From NCBI GenBank assembly GCA_019136675.1, contig JAGVTV010000091.1:1-33082 (forward strand): 33,082 bases of DNA. Direction: 5' to 3'. Position numbers and translations under genes: made by a program. Under the pieces are notes generated by a model. The model saw only the letters and a list, made by a program, of their open reading frames with translations. It was not told the DNA's origin and did no database searches. Of this stretch, positions 8,264 to 17,252 are shown piece by piece. Each line of letters begins with the position of its first letter. The first letter of the stretch is position 1. Source of the DNA: Bacteroidota bacterium. GTDB lineage: Bacteria; Bacteroidota; Bacteroidia; Chitinophagales; Saprospiraceae.

Positions 8264-9307
8264 TTATTTTATATTAAGTTTATTCAGCCATTGGGCAAAA
8301 GCCTCTGCATTTTTCTGATGCCCGGCATAGTCTACCGCAAAAGCATGTTGTCCGGTATTGTCAGGTTTAGCACAAAAGAACATATAATTGTGGTTTTCTG
8401 CATTGATCACTGCATTCAGACTTGACAGGGATGGCATGCAGATTGGTCCTGGTGGTAAACCTGCGTATTTATAGGTATTATAGGGCGAATCCTTCTCCAG
8501 ATGAGAATATAGAACCCGCTGAATGCTGAAATCTCCAACAGCAAAAACAACCGTCGGGTCAGCCTGGAGTTTTTCACCTGTCTTAAGCCTGTTTATATAA
8601 ACTCCTGCAATAGTTGGTTTTTCAGGATCATAAATACTTTCCTTTTCCACAATGGAAGCCACGGTATACGCATCTATCAGGTTCAGGTTGTTTTTTTTAA
8701 CCCTGGCAATCTTGTCCTCGGTCCAGAATTTGTCAAACTCTTTTTTCATACGCTTGACAAATTTTTCCGGCTTATCCGTCCAAAACATATGGTATGTGTT
8801 GGGAATAAACATGCTGATGAAGTTCTCCCTGGTATAACCCAACGGGCGGAAGATCTCAGGGTCCGAAAGGTACTGGAGGAAGGTGAGTGAGTCGGTTTCA
8901 AAATACCGGGAAGCTTTGCCAGCCATCTCTTCCAGATTTCTGACGTTATTGAGTACTACCTCTTGTGGTGCCTGGTCACCTGACCTGAGCATTTTTATAA
9001 GTTCACGGTTTGACATTCCGCTTAAAATCCTGTATTTGCCAGGAGGCACATTATCCCTGTTGTATTTCATAATACCAGCCACTCGTCTAAAGGAAGCGAT
9101 GTCATCCAGAATGGAAGAATCCTTCAGCATTTTTTCAACCGTTTCATAAGATGATCCGGTGGGTATGTATAATACTTTGTATTCTTCGGGCAGACTTACA
9201 TTTGCATTCCAGACTGCTCTCCCGATAAACCAGTAAGAGGCCATACCAATCACCACCAGTGCGGCGATCCCATACTTTATCGCCTTGCCGGACAACCACG
9301 ACGTCAT
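8264..9307 (-). CDS. mltG: Endolytic murein transglycosylase MltG
   Basis: The 347-residue protein has one N-terminal membrane anchor (about residues 12-28) and a periplasmic YceG/MltG domain. The catalytic Glu is expected at 221 in ASIVEKES, followed by AGVYINRLKTGEKLQADPTVVFAVGD and the later AGLPPGPICMPSLSSLNAV, all conserved in the family. MltG cuts nascent glycan strands near the membrane and so sets peptidoglycan chain length. A LysM-like subdomain precedes the catalytic part (about 40-110, VLYIPTGSSYETVEKML). It starts 15 bp after panB on the same strand, so the two genes are very likely cotranscribed. Confidence 0.93.
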   Translation of the reverse strand: MTSWLSGKAIKYGIAALVVIGMASYWFIGRAVWNANVSLPEEYKVLYIPTGSSYETVEKMLKDSSILDDIASFRRVAGIMKYNRDNVPPGKYRILSGMSNRELIKMLRSGDQAPQEVVLNNVRNLEEMAGKASRYFETDSLTFLQYLSDPEIFRPLGYTRENFISMFIPNTYHMFWTDKPEKFVKRMKKEFDKFWTEDKIARVKKNNLNLIDAYTVASIVEKESIYDPEKPTIAGVYINRLKTGEKLQADPTVVFAVGDFSIQRVLYSHLEKDSPYNTYKYAGLPPGPICMPSLSSLNAVINAENHNYMFFCAKPDNTGQHAFAVDYAGHQKNAEAFAQWLNKLNIK

Positions 9308-9322
9308 ATATTCACATTTGAT

Positions 9323-10141
9323 TTAATACTGTTCTTCATCGCTGGGAAATGAACCTGACTTCACGTCAGCAATATAATTTTGTACGGCACCACTGATGGT
9401 ATCGTAGAGATTGAGGTATCTTCTTAAAAACCTCGGGCTGAAGTCTTTGGTAATTCCCAGCATGTCGTGCATGACAAGTACCTGTCCGTCTGTGCCATTG
9501 CCAGCTCCGATACCAATAACAGGAATATGTACAGATTTGGCAACTTCTGCACCCAGGGTAGCAGGTATCTTTTCGAGGACAATGGCAAAGCAGCCGCATT
9601 CCTGAAGCAGGAGAGCATCCTCCCTGAGTTTATTGGCTTCAGCTTCCTCCCGGGCCCTCACCGTATACGTCCCAAATTTATAGATACTTTGCGGAGTAAG
9701 GCCCAGATGGCCCATGACCGGAACACCGGCAGAGAGAATCCTCCTGACTGATTCCTCTATCTCAGCCCCACCTTCCATTTTTACGGCATGGGCACCGGAC
9801 TCTTTCATGATCGAAACCGCTGAGTTAAGGGCTTTTGTGCTGTTACCCTGATAGGAACCAAAAGGAAGGTCCACCACCACAAACGCTCTTTCTACAGCCC
9901 TTACAACTGATTGGGCATGATAGATCATCTGCTCAAGTGTGATAGGTAGGGTAGTCTCATGGCCTGCCATGACATTGGAGGCAGAATCGCCAACCAACAA
10001 TATATCTATGCCTGAGTCATCTAGAATTCTGGCCATACTGTAATCATAGGCTGTCAGCATGGAAATTTTTTCACCCTGCTCCTTCATATTTTGAAGCACA
10101 TGGGTCGTGATTCGCCTGATCTCTTTTTTGGCTACAGACAT
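9323..10141 (-). CDS. panB: 3-methyl-2-oxobutanoate hydroxymethyltransferase
   Basis: PanB transfers a hydroxymethyl group from 5,10-methylene-THF to 2-oxoisovalerate, giving ketopantoate, the first step of pantothenate and CoA synthesis. The sequence shows [20 protein letters not shown] with metal-binding Asp, [16 protein letters not shown] and [20 protein letters not shown], all family signatures. I chose the ATG at 10141, giving 272 residues ([16 protein letters not shown]), the normal length; the open frame extends 51 codons further but that part has no family similarity and overlaps the promoter. Its substrate 2-oxoisovalerate is also the substrate of branched-chain E1 enzymes such as the fused one at 2.9 kb. 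Confidence 0.96.
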   Translation of the reverse strand: MSVAKKEIRRITTHVLQNMKEQGEKISMLTAYDYSMARILDDSGIDILLVGDSASNVMAGHETTLPITLEQMIYHAQSVVRAVERAFVVVDLPFGSYQGNSTKALNSAVSIMKESGAHAVKMEGGAEIEESVRRILSAGVPVMGHLGLTPQSIYKFGTYTVRAREEAEANKLREDALLLQECGCFAIVLEKIPATLGAEVAKSVHIPVIGIGAGNGTDGQVLVMHDMLGITKDFSPRFLRRYLNLYDTISGAVQNYIADVKSGSFPSDEEQY

Positions 10142-10478
10142 ACAGCTTATTGGTTTACTTGTAAAATGACTCGCACAAAGGTGAAAAAAAAATGTAATTT
10201 TTGCCCTTAAGTCTACAAGGAAATAATAAAATAATTTGGTCGGAATTGATGAAAAGCTCTTGCTTCTTCCTCTGACCATGGCAATTATGGTCATGAGTTA
10301 TTCTCTTTTTTTTATATTTTCTGATTTATAAAGTATAAATAATTAATAAACAATAATAAATGCATATGTTAATATTTTATACATACAAAAGGCCTGATTG
10401 ATTTTCAAATGAAGTGCTCTATGCTTACTTTTGCAGTACCAAACAACAGGTTAAGGTCAACCAAACAAGAGGAATCCA
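10142..10478. other. Divergent promoter region, panB / accD
   Basis: These 337 bp contain no supported gene. The 10300-10380 part is AT-rich with TAATAAA-like repeats. On the accD side there is a perfect -7 box (see separate entry). On the panB side the minus strand has CACCTTTG (one mismatch to TAnnTTTG) at about 10180-10187, some 40 bp before the chosen panB start. Confidence 0.4.
10426..10433 (+). promoter_or_regulatory. -7 promoter element of accD
   Basis: TACTTTTG fits the Bacteroidota primary-sigma -7 consensus TAnnTTTG exactly and lies 45 bp before the accD ATG. No clear -33 element was recognised. Confidence 0.6.
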
Positions 10479-11357
10479 ATGAGCTGGTTCAAGCGATTAA
10501 AGGAAGGCATTCAGACGGCCACAAAAAATAAGAAGGAAACCCCGGACGGTTTGTGGCATAAGTGTACCAAATGCGGTGAGATGACCACCGTGAAGGACCT
10601 GCGGGAAAACCTTTACATCTGCCCCAAATGTGAATACCATACCCGTATCAATTCGACCGATTATTTTGACATAATCTTTGACGGCAGATATTACCGTATG
10701 TTTGACGAGGTCATTTCGGTTGATATGCTGGAATTTAAGGATGTCAAATCCTATGAGGACAGGTTGACTGAAGCGTATAAAAAGACAAATCTCAGAGACT
10801 CACTGGCTGTAGCACAAGGCAAGGTCAACAAACAGCCACTGGTGATTGCCTGTATGGATTTCGGGTTTATCGGCGGTTCGATGGGTTCGGTGGTAGGGGA
10901 GAAGATATCCAGGTCAATTGATTATTGTCTTGAAAACAAAACTCCCCTGATGATCATTTCCAAATCCGGTGGTGCAAGGATGATGGAGTCAGCGTTTTCA
11001 TTGATGCAAATGGCCAAAACATCTGCAAAACTGACGCTTCTTGCCAAAGCCGGGATTCCCTATTTTTCCTTTATGACGGACCCGACCACAGGGGGCGTTA
11101 CAGCATCATTTGCCATGCTTGGCGATATAAACTTTGCAGAACCCGAGGCATTGATTGGTTTTGCCGGTCCCAGGGTGATCAAAGAAACAATCAAAAGAGA
11201 CTTGCCGGAAGGATTCCAGACCTCTGAATACCTCCTTGAACACGGATTCCTCGATTTTATCGTTGCCCGTAAGGAATTAAAAAGTAAAATTTCTGACCTT
11301 CTTAGTTATTTTGACCTAAGGAAATCCGACCAGGAAGGGTCAGAGGTTAACGAATAG
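10479..11357 (+). CDS. accD: Acetyl-CoA carboxylase carboxyltransferase subunit beta
   Basis: The 292-residue protein supplies the beta half of the carboxyltransferase that moves CO2 from biotin to acetyl-CoA, the committed step of fatty-acid synthesis. The N-terminal zinc ribbon has Cys29, Cys32, Cys48 and Cys51 (CTKC and CPKC). The crotonase-like core shows GFIGGSMGSVVGEKI, SKSGGARMMESAFSLMQMAKTS and DPTTGGVTASFAMLGD, forming the acyl-CoA oxyanion hole. Length is normal. Its last 18 bp overlap the 3' end of the convergent bshC gene. accA is not in the window. Confidence 0.97.
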   Translation: MSWFKRLKEGIQTATKNKKETPDGLWHKCTKCGEMTTVKDLRENLYICPKCEYHTRINSTDYFDIIFDGRYYRMFDEVISVDMLEFKDVKSYEDRLTEAYKKTNLRDSLAVAQGKVNKQPLVIACMDFGFIGGSMGSVVGEKISRSIDYCLENKTPLMIISKSGGARMMESAFSLMQMAKTSAKLTLLAKAGIPYFSFMTDPTTGGVTASFAMLGDINFAEPEALIGFAGPRVIKETIKRDLPEGFQTSEYLLEHGFLDFIVARKELKSKISDLLSYFDLRKSDQEGSEVNE

Positions 11358-12929
11358 AAAGTCTTTTTTAAGAGGATCAGCGAGGTCAATAAGTTTTTCC
11401 ATAAAGTCTGGGCCTTCAGAAACCATAAACTGGAAAAAGTTATCTTTCCTCTCCTGGAGACCATTGCCCGGAAAAAGTTTTTGCCTTATTGCCCTGATCT
11501 GTTGGACGGAGGTTTCCTCTTTTTGTTTAAGGCTTTTTTTAAGCCTGTGTTCAATGTTTTCAAGTGCCTTTACAGCTTTATGTCCTTCTCCCAGTACAAA
11601 ATGCTCGAGAGTAGGGTCAACCGACCTCGCCTTATCAGCTACAGTCCTAAAAAGGTCTTCAAGATGGGCACTCTCTTTATTCAGGTGAAAATCTGTGCCT
11701 GCTGACCTTTCTAAAAACAGGTTTATCAACTCCTCCTCATCATTTACTATTTCTGTAGTGGAGATGTTGTTTTTGGCCATTGTCCGTTCGACAGACTTTG
11801 GAATGAGTGTAAAACTGTTTCGCCGCATAAGTATGGGAAAAAATACACCAAAGGCTGCAAACTGGTCTTTCCTTTCCATCCAGTATGCTATCTCACCACC
11901 ACCGCCAATGTAAACTAGATTTGGCAAAATAAATTCCTGATATACAGGTCTGAGGACAACATTAGGGCTAAAGTGCTCCGGATACTCCTCCAACTCTTTT
12001 ATCAGTTCTTCCTTTGAAAACCTTAATTCTGTGTTGTTGACATGATAAATGCCATTATCAAAAACAATCCTCTCCCTGATGCCGTCATCCATGTAAAACA
12101 GGTTGATCTCCCTGACAAACGCCTGAGGCTTGAAGCCCAGACGTGTTAGTTCATCCTGTTTGTGTTTTACGGGCAAAAAACTTTTTTGTTCCAGGAGTTC
12201 AGCTTTCATAAAAGGCAAAAATGCCCGCTTAAACCTCTTGTCATCCATATTTACAACAAGCAGACCGTATTTTCTAAAAAGAACATTCACCCAGTCGAAT
12301 ACAAAATCACTGTATGTTTTTGCTTTCTTCAAAGCATCTGAAAACATCAGCCTCATTTCTGCGGCTGTTGTATTATCTCCTAAAATACCGCAAAATTCTT
12401 CTACCGCGGTGTCCAGGCCTTCTGTTTTATATCTTCCCACTGGTCCTTTTTGGTCGGTGTCCCACTTTACATATTTACCAAAAAGGTAAGCAGATTTCAT
12501 CTCCTCAAAATCATGGTCTTCTGAGCCGGTCACCAGTACCGGCACGAAATGTAAACCGGGGTAACGATCGGACATCTGCCGTGACAGGTTGATGACAGAA
12601 AAAATTTTATAGAAATAGTACGCCGGTCCGCCGAAGAGGCAAGGCTGATGGGCAGTGACGACCGTATACGTATCGGATTGCCTGAGCCTCAATATATTGT
12701 TTTTTTGCAGGTCACTCATGCCGGAAAGTCGGTAGTGGTCAGTGAGCACATCAGCCAGTAAATCACGATCCAACGGAAATTTGTTCCGTTCAGTAGCTGC
12801 AGAGAGAATGCCATTTTCATCCGGCTGATAGGACAGAAAACTACTGAATTTGTTTGGATTAAGCTGATAGTCAGTATCTCTGGATGTCAATGCTTTTATC
12901 CGGTCAAACGAAATACGTGTTACCTCCAT
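11340..12929 (-). CDS. bshC: Bacillithiol biosynthesis cysteine-adding enzyme BshC
   Basis: The 529-residue protein matches BshC, which joins cysteine to glucosaminyl-malate in the last step of bacillithiol synthesis. The signature TAHQPCLFGGPAYYFYKI lies at about 92-109, followed by VPVLVTGSEDHDFEEM at about 129-144, a Rossmann-like core and a C-terminal coiled coil (LEHRLKKSLKQKEE region). The organism therefore probably uses bacillithiol as its low-molecular-weight thiol. This matters for the persulfide dioxygenase at 19.4 kb, since bacillithiol persulfide is a known substrate class of CstB-type enzymes. It lies 12 bp downstream of the dienelactone-hydrolase gene, suggesting one transcript. 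The two genes' 3' ends (bshC, accD) overlap by 18 bp. Confidence 0.93.
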   Translation of the reverse strand: MEVTRISFDRIKALTSRDTDYQLNPNKFSSFLSYQPDENGILSAATERNKFPLDRDLLADVLTDHYRLSGMSDLQKNNILRLRQSDTYTVVTAHQPCLFGGPAYYFYKIFSVINLSRQMSDRYPGLHFVPVLVTGSEDHDFEEMKSAYLFGKYVKWDTDQKGPVGRYKTEGLDTAVEEFCGILGDNTTAAEMRLMFSDALKKAKTYSDFVFDWVNVLFRKYGLLVVNMDDKRFKRAFLPFMKAELLEQKSFLPVKHKQDELTRLGFKPQAFVREINLFYMDDGIRERIVFDNGIYHVNNTELRFSKEELIKELEEYPEHFSPNVVLRPVYQEFILPNLVYIGGGGEIAYWMERKDQFAAFGVFFPILMRRNSFTLIPKSVERTMAKNNISTTEIVNDEEELINLFLERSAGTDFHLNKESAHLEDLFRTVADKARSVDPTLEHFVLGEGHKAVKALENIEHRLKKSLKQKEETSVQQIRAIRQKLFPGNGLQERKDNFFQFMVSEGPDFMEKLIDLADPLKKDFLFVNL

Positions 12930-12941
12930 AAATTAGGAATG

Positions 12942-13784
12942 TCAGAGGTGCTTTCGAATAAATTGTACAGATCTGTTCCATGCGTCTGCAGAGTATTCTT
13001 TATGGTATCTTGGATTGGACGGATTGGCAAAAGCATGATCAGCTTCGTAGCCATGGGTTTCGATACTTTTACCGAGCTTCTTCATGGAAGCAGCAAACTC
13101 CTCCACCACCTTGGGGGTAATCCATCCGTCTTTATTGGCAAAAATGCCTAAAACAGGGGCTTTTATCTTTTTAAGCTGAACTTCATCTTTTACAGGCATT
13201 CCGTAATACATTATGCATGCTCTGTTTTTTTTGCCAAGCATTACTGATGCCTTGTTTGACCAGGCACCTCCAAAACACCAGCCTATGGTAGCTATCCTGC
13301 TTTTTTTACCGGAAAATGCCGATCCGGCTTCAATGATTTTTTCTATTCTTTTAGCGTCGGCTCCCTGCATCAGTGCTCCAGCTTCCTCACGAGTATTGGC
13401 TACTTTGCCGTCATACAGATCCAGAGCCAGGATATGTGCATCCGGAAATTCCTTGTGCAGCTGGTCTGATTGGTTTTTTATATAGTCATTGAGTCCCCAC
13501 CATTCCTGGAAGACAAAGATCCATTTTTTACTGCTTTTTTTGCCGGCTATATAGTATCCCTGAGCATCAGTGCCATCGCTGGCCGGAAATTTTATGGTTG
13601 ATCCCATTGGGTTCTGAAGCACAAATGGCAAAGGTTCTTCGTGTGCCATGACAAAGGAGATGTCTCCGGCAAGATCCGCAAAAGCCTTGACTGAGCTGGC
13701 CTGGCAGCAAGATGGCTGTGTCTGGGCAATAATTCCGGAAATCGAAATCAGGAATACGGTTAGGAAAAGAAAGTATCTGGTCAT
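12942..13784 (-). CDS. Exported dienelactone-hydrolase family protein
   Basis: The 280 residues begin with a signal peptide (MTRYFLFLTVFLISISGIIA, cut near residue 20-21), so the protein is probably periplasmic. The alpha/beta-hydrolase core has the DLH triad: nucleophile Cys170 in GWCFGG, Asp219 in NKDGW and His250 in ADHAF, plus the conserved Glu94 in QEWWG. DLH enzymes cleave lactones or esters. Between the signal and the core is an insertion (about 21-60) including a CC pair at 26-27. Bacterial DLH homologues are widely distributed and the natural substrate is rarely known. Cotranscribed with bshC by spacing, but a functional link is not established. Confidence 0.85.
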   Translation of the reverse strand: MTRYFLFLTVFLISISGIIAQTQPSCCQASSVKAFADLAGDISFVMAHEEPLPFVLQNPMGSTIKFPASDGTDAQGYYIAGKKSSKKWIFVFQEWWGLNDYIKNQSDQLHKEFPDAHILALDLYDGKVANTREEAGALMQGADAKRIEKIIEAGSAFSGKKSRIATIGWCFGGAWSNKASVMLGKKNRACIMYYGMPVKDEVQLKKIKAPVLGIFANKDGWITPKVVEEFAASMKKLGKSIETHGYEADHAFANPSNPRYHKEYSADAWNRSVQFIRKHL

Positions 13785-13897
13785 TTAAAAATTTTGTTTG
13801 AAGGTACTATTTAACTTTGATGCAGACCAAAATGTTTTAAACAACATGAATTCAAACTCAACTTTACCAAAGGTACGGTTAATGTGAAAAATAATAC

Positions 13898-13905
13898 TAC
13901 CTTTG
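13898..13905 (+). promoter_or_regulatory. -7 promoter element of the riboswitch transcript
   Basis: TACCTTTG is a perfect match to TAnnTTTG. Transcription would begin about 7 bp downstream, at about 13909-13912, which coincides with the first base of the TPP aptamer P1 stem. Confidence 0.7.
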
Positions 13906-13911
13906 TACATC

Positions 13912-13987
13912 CTTTTGGGGTGCCTGAAACATTCAGGCTGAGATCATACCCACTGAACCTGGTCAGGTAATGCTGGTTAGGGAAAAG
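13912..13987 (+). promoter_or_regulatory. TPP riboswitch (THI element)
   Basis: The conserved aptamer is clear. P1 is CTTTT (13912-13916) with AAAAG (13983-13987). P2 is GGG with CCC. P3 is GCCTGAA with TTCAGGC. The pyrimidine-sensing CTGAGA follows P3, and the 3' half has GAACCTGGTCAGGTAATGC and AGGGAA, which bind the diphosphate. It precedes only the TonB receptor, so thiamine pyrophosphate should repress that receptor. About 60 nt separate the aptamer from the ATG; CTCATC (14007-14012) is complementary to GATGAG (14046-14051), which contains the start codon, a candidate translational off-state. Confidence 0.95.
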
Positions 13988-14046
13988 AAGACCTCGCTTA
14001 ATACACCTCATCAGGAGCTTTTTTATATAAAGACATGTAGCCGCCG

Positions 14047-16506
14047 ATGAGATTTTTATCCTTGTTTTTTATGCTGTTTCTTACTGGTCAATGGGGTGCC
14101 GCCCAATACACCTTGAGTGGAAAGGTTACCAACCAGGCCGGTGAAAAACTTGATTTTACAACCATATACCTCGAAGGAACAGAGTATGCTGCCGCTTCGG
14201 GGGAAAACGGGTTGTATGAAATTACAAATTTGCCTTCCGGCGAATATAATCTCAAGGCATTTTATATAGGGTACAGACCGTATGAACAAAAAATCACCAT
14301 CACGGGCCACACAGTAGTCAACATCATTTTGGCAGGCGAAATATACAACCTCGACCAGATCGAGATACACGCAAACAGAGTCGGGACTGCGGGACCTTAT
14401 GCTAAAACAAACCTTGACCGAAAGTCGCTTCTGAAAATGAATTCCGGACAGGATGTCCCGTTTTTACTGCAGTGGACACCGTCTTTGCTTGTGACATCAG
14501 ATGCAGGTACCGGCATAGGTTATACCGGTATGAGGATTAGGGGTTCTGACCAGACCAGGATTAATGTGACTGTAAACGGGGTACCTATTAATGACGCCGA
14601 ATCCCATAATGTTTTCTGGGTGGACCTGCCTGATCTCACAGGCTCAGTCAATAATATCCAGATACAGAGGGGAGCCGGACCTTCTACGAGTGGTCCGGGT
14701 GCTTTTGGCGGAACAGTTAGTATTTCTACCTCAGATACCCGTGTCAATCCGTTTCTGGACTTGTCACTGACAGCGGGATCTTTTAATACAAAAAAACTGA
14801 ATGTAAAGGCCGGGTCCGGCCTGATCAATAATCGTTATTTTATTGAAGGGCGGTACAGTCTCATACGCTCCGACGGATTTATTGACAGGGCCTCAGCAGA
14901 CCTGAATTCCCTTTATTTTTCGGCTGCCCGTGTATCGGCAAGGTCATCGACCAGGTTTAATATTCTGAGTGGTCGTGAAGTGACCTATCAATCATGGTAC
15001 GGAGTACCCGAAGCCAGGGTTACCGGCAACACAGCAGACCTGATTAGCCATTATTACAATAATCTTGGGACCATTTACAAATCATCCGCAGATTCCGTAA
15101 ACCTGTTTTCATCAGACCGAAGATATAACTACTACACCTATCCAAACCAAGTGGACAACTATCGCCAGACACATTTCCAGCTGCTACATTCTATGGTTCT
15201 TAACAAAGATGCGAAATTAAAATTTACCGCATTTTACACCAAGGGAAAGGGATATTACGAAGAATTCAGGTATCAGGATGATCCGGCAGCTTATCTGATT
15301 CCGCCATATACTGACTCATCAGGACAAGAAATAACATCCTCTGACCTCACCAGACGAAGATGGCTTGACAATGACCTGGTGGGTTTGAGCACTGATTTTG
15401 CCTGGGCAGGAACAGGGATATTGAAAATCGATGGAGGCATTACTGCGATGAACTACCTGGGTAATCACTTTGGCCATGTTATAAAAATGGAAAAAGTACC
15501 GCCGGTTTTTGATAAAGAAAGGAAGTATTATTATTCGGAAAGTGATAAAAAAGATTTTTCGGGATACCTTAGGGCATTATGGCCGGTCAATAAAAACATT
15601 GATGTGACACTCGATATTCAGGGAAGGGTGGTGAATTATCACTCTTCCGGAACTGACAACGACCAGAAAAATATTGACATCAATTACCGTAATTCATTCC
15701 TGAATCCGAAGTTTGGGATTAGTTATCATCCGTCCAGGTTTGTTCATTTGTTTGGCTCCTATTCATTGGCCCACAAGGAGCCTCTTCGCAGCGACTTTAT
15801 AGACAATCAAACGATCGTAAGGCCATTGGCTGAAAAACTGCGTAATTTGGAATTGGGTTTTTTATGGGCCGGGAGAAAATGGGCCTTAGAAGCCAACTTT
15901 TATAATATGAGATACAGGGATCAGTTGGTGCTCACAGGCGATATCAATGACGTGGGAGCCCCTCTGAGGATTAATGTTCCGGAAAGCTATCGTATCGGTC
16001 TGGAAACGAGCTTAAAATTTAAAGCCGGATCAAAACTTGAATTGCAGGCCCAGACCACGCTGAGCCAGAACAGGATTAGAGAATTTACAGAGGTGGTGGT
16101 AAATTATACCAATGGATTTGAGAAGGAATATATTAAACACACCGATACAGATATTTCCTTTTCGCCTGCCGTCACAGCTTACCTGGTGGCTCTTTTTAAG
16201 CCTGTCAGTTGGCTGGAAGTTGAGGTGTCGTCCCGGTATGCCGGGCGTCAGTTTCTGGATAATACATCAGATATAAAAAGGTCACTATCACCGTACCATT
16301 ACCAAAATATAAGAATATCAGGCTCGATAACTTCCAGATACTGGAATTCCTGCCGGCTATCATTACATGGATACAATGTGCTGGACAATCAATACGTCAG
16401 CAACGGCTACACCTATACTTACATATATGAATCCCGTATCACTGAAAATTTTCTGTACCCTCAGGCAGGCAGGAATTTTATGGTAACACTTGATCTTGGG
16501 TTCTGA
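14047..16506 (+). CDS. TonB-dependent outer-membrane receptor, thiamine-related uptake
   Basis: The 819-residue protein has a signal peptide (about 1-19), a carboxypeptidase-regulatory-like domain (about 21-105, YTLSGKVTNQAGEKLDF), a plug domain (about 115-230 with IRGSDQTRINVTVNGVPIND and GAFGGTVSIST) and a 22-strand-type barrel ending in a terminal Phe. Such receptors pull scarce ligands through the outer membrane using TonB energy. The TPP riboswitch directly upstream marks the cargo as thiamine, a thiamine phosphate or a precursor; THI-element-controlled TonB receptors have been predicted in Bacteroidota by comparative genomics. No inner-membrane partner such as PnuT is adjacent. Its stop is 4 bp from the convergent pdxJ stop. 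Confidence 0.92.
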   Translation: MRFLSLFFMLFLTGQWGAAQYTLSGKVTNQAGEKLDFTTIYLEGTEYAAASGENGLYEITNLPSGEYNLKAFYIGYRPYEQKITITGHTVVNIILAGEIYNLDQIEIHANRVGTAGPYAKTNLDRKSLLKMNSGQDVPFLLQWTPSLLVTSDAGTGIGYTGMRIRGSDQTRINVTVNGVPINDAESHNVFWVDLPDLTGSVNNIQIQRGAGPSTSGPGAFGGTVSISTSDTRVNPFLDLSLTAGSFNTKKLNVKAGSGLINNRYFIEGRYSLIRSDGFIDRASADLNSLYFSAARVSARSSTRFNILSGREVTYQSWYGVPEARVTGNTADLISHYYNNLGTIYKSSADSVNLFSSDRRYNYYTYPNQVDNYRQTHFQLLHSMVLNKDAKLKFTAFYTKGKGYYEEFRYQDDPAAYLIPPYTDSSGQEITSSDLTRRRWLDNDLVGLSTDFAWAGTGILKIDGGITAMNYLGNHFGHVIKMEKVPPVFDKERKYYYSESDKKDFSGYLRALWPVNKNIDVTLDIQGRVVNYHSSGTDNDQKNIDINYRNSFLNPKFGISYHPSRFVHLFGSYSLAHKEPLRSDFIDNQTIVRPLAEKLRNLELGFLWAGRKWALEANFYNMRYRDQLVLTGDINDVGAPLRINVPESYRIGLETSLKFKAGSKLELQAQTTLSQNRIREFTEVVVNYTNGFEKEYIKHTDTDISFSPAVTAYLVALFKPVSWLEVEVSSRYAGRQFLDNTSDIKRSLSPYHYQNIRISGSITSRYWNSCRLSLHGYNVLDNQYVSNGYTYTYIYESRITENFLYPQAGRNFMVTLDLGF

Positions 16507-16510
16507 TCAT

Positions 16511-17224
16511 TCAGGCAAGCTCTCTCAAGTACATGTGTATGGTGTTTTTGAGTCCGAAGTACAGGGCATCGCACACGAGGGCATGGCCGATGGATACTTC
16601 GAGGAGTCCGCTGACATTTTCTTTGAAAAAGCGTGTATTGTGCAAATTAAGGTCGTGACCGGCATTTATGCCCAGTCCGATTTCATTGCATATAAGAGCA
16701 CCTGTGGCATAGGGAGTAACAGCTTTCGATTTGTCCGAAGAAAAGTCATGGGCATAGGGCCCGGTATAAAACTCAATCCGGTCTGTCCCGGTTTCCTTGG
16801 CAGCATGCAGTCTTGATTCGACAGGATCTATAAAAAGGCTTACACGGATGCCGGCATCATGCAGCTTGCTTACAATATCCTTGAGAAATGTCTGGTGGCG
16901 GGCTGTATCCCAGCCGGTATCTGAGGTAAGCACACCCGGTGGATCAGGTACCAGGGTACACTGGTGCGGCTTGTTTTTGATTACCAGATCCATGAATTCG
17001 GGCGATGGATAACCTTCTATATTGAATTCAGTTTTAACTACCTCCTTGAGGGCCGGAATGTCTGAATATCTGATATGTCTCTGGTCCGGCCTGGGATGTA
17101 CCGTGATACCCTGTGCGCCGAACTCTTCGCAGTCGCAAGCTACCTTTAAAAGGTCAGGGTAATTGGCCCCCCTTGAATTTCTTATCAGGGCTATTTTGTT
17201 GATATTTACACTCAGCCGTGTCAT
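16511..17224 (-). CDS. pdxJ: Pyridoxine 5'-phosphate synthase
   Basis: PdxJ condenses 3-amino-2-oxopropyl phosphate with deoxyxylulose 5-phosphate to make pyridoxine 5'-phosphate, in the DXP-dependent vitamin B6 route. The 237-residue protein shows LSVNINKIALIRNSRG, QGITVHPRPDQRHIRYSD, FNIEGYPS, TLVPDPPGVLTSDTGWD, RVSLFIDP and IEFYTGPYAH, all family blocks, including the phosphate-binding and catalytic His/Glu positions. Length is normal. It starts 28 bp downstream of the DUF151 gene and probably shares its transcript. Confidence 0.96.
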   Translation of the reverse strand: MTRLSVNINKIALIRNSRGANYPDLLKVACDCEEFGAQGITVHPRPDQRHIRYSDIPALKEVVKTEFNIEGYPSPEFMDLVIKNKPHQCTLVPDPPGVLTSDTGWDTARHQTFLKDIVSKLHDAGIRVSLFIDPVESRLHAAKETGTDRIEFYTGPYAHDFSSDKSKAVTPYATGALICNEIGLGINAGHDLNLHNTRFFKENVSGLLEVSIGHALVCDALYFGLKNTIHMYLRELA

Positions 17225-17252
17225 ACTGTGTACGGTTTAGGGCTTGACGTAA

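Noticed and set aside
10142..10294. Longer N-terminus for PanB
   Set aside because: The extra 51 residues have no family similarity, would make the protein too long, and cover the divergent promoter region. The ATG at 10141 gives the normal PanB length.
14034..14039. ATG-TAG minimal open frame just before the receptor start, considered as a regulatory leader peptide
   Set aside because: A single codon followed by a stop carries no information that would set it apart from chance, and the riboswitch already explains regulation.
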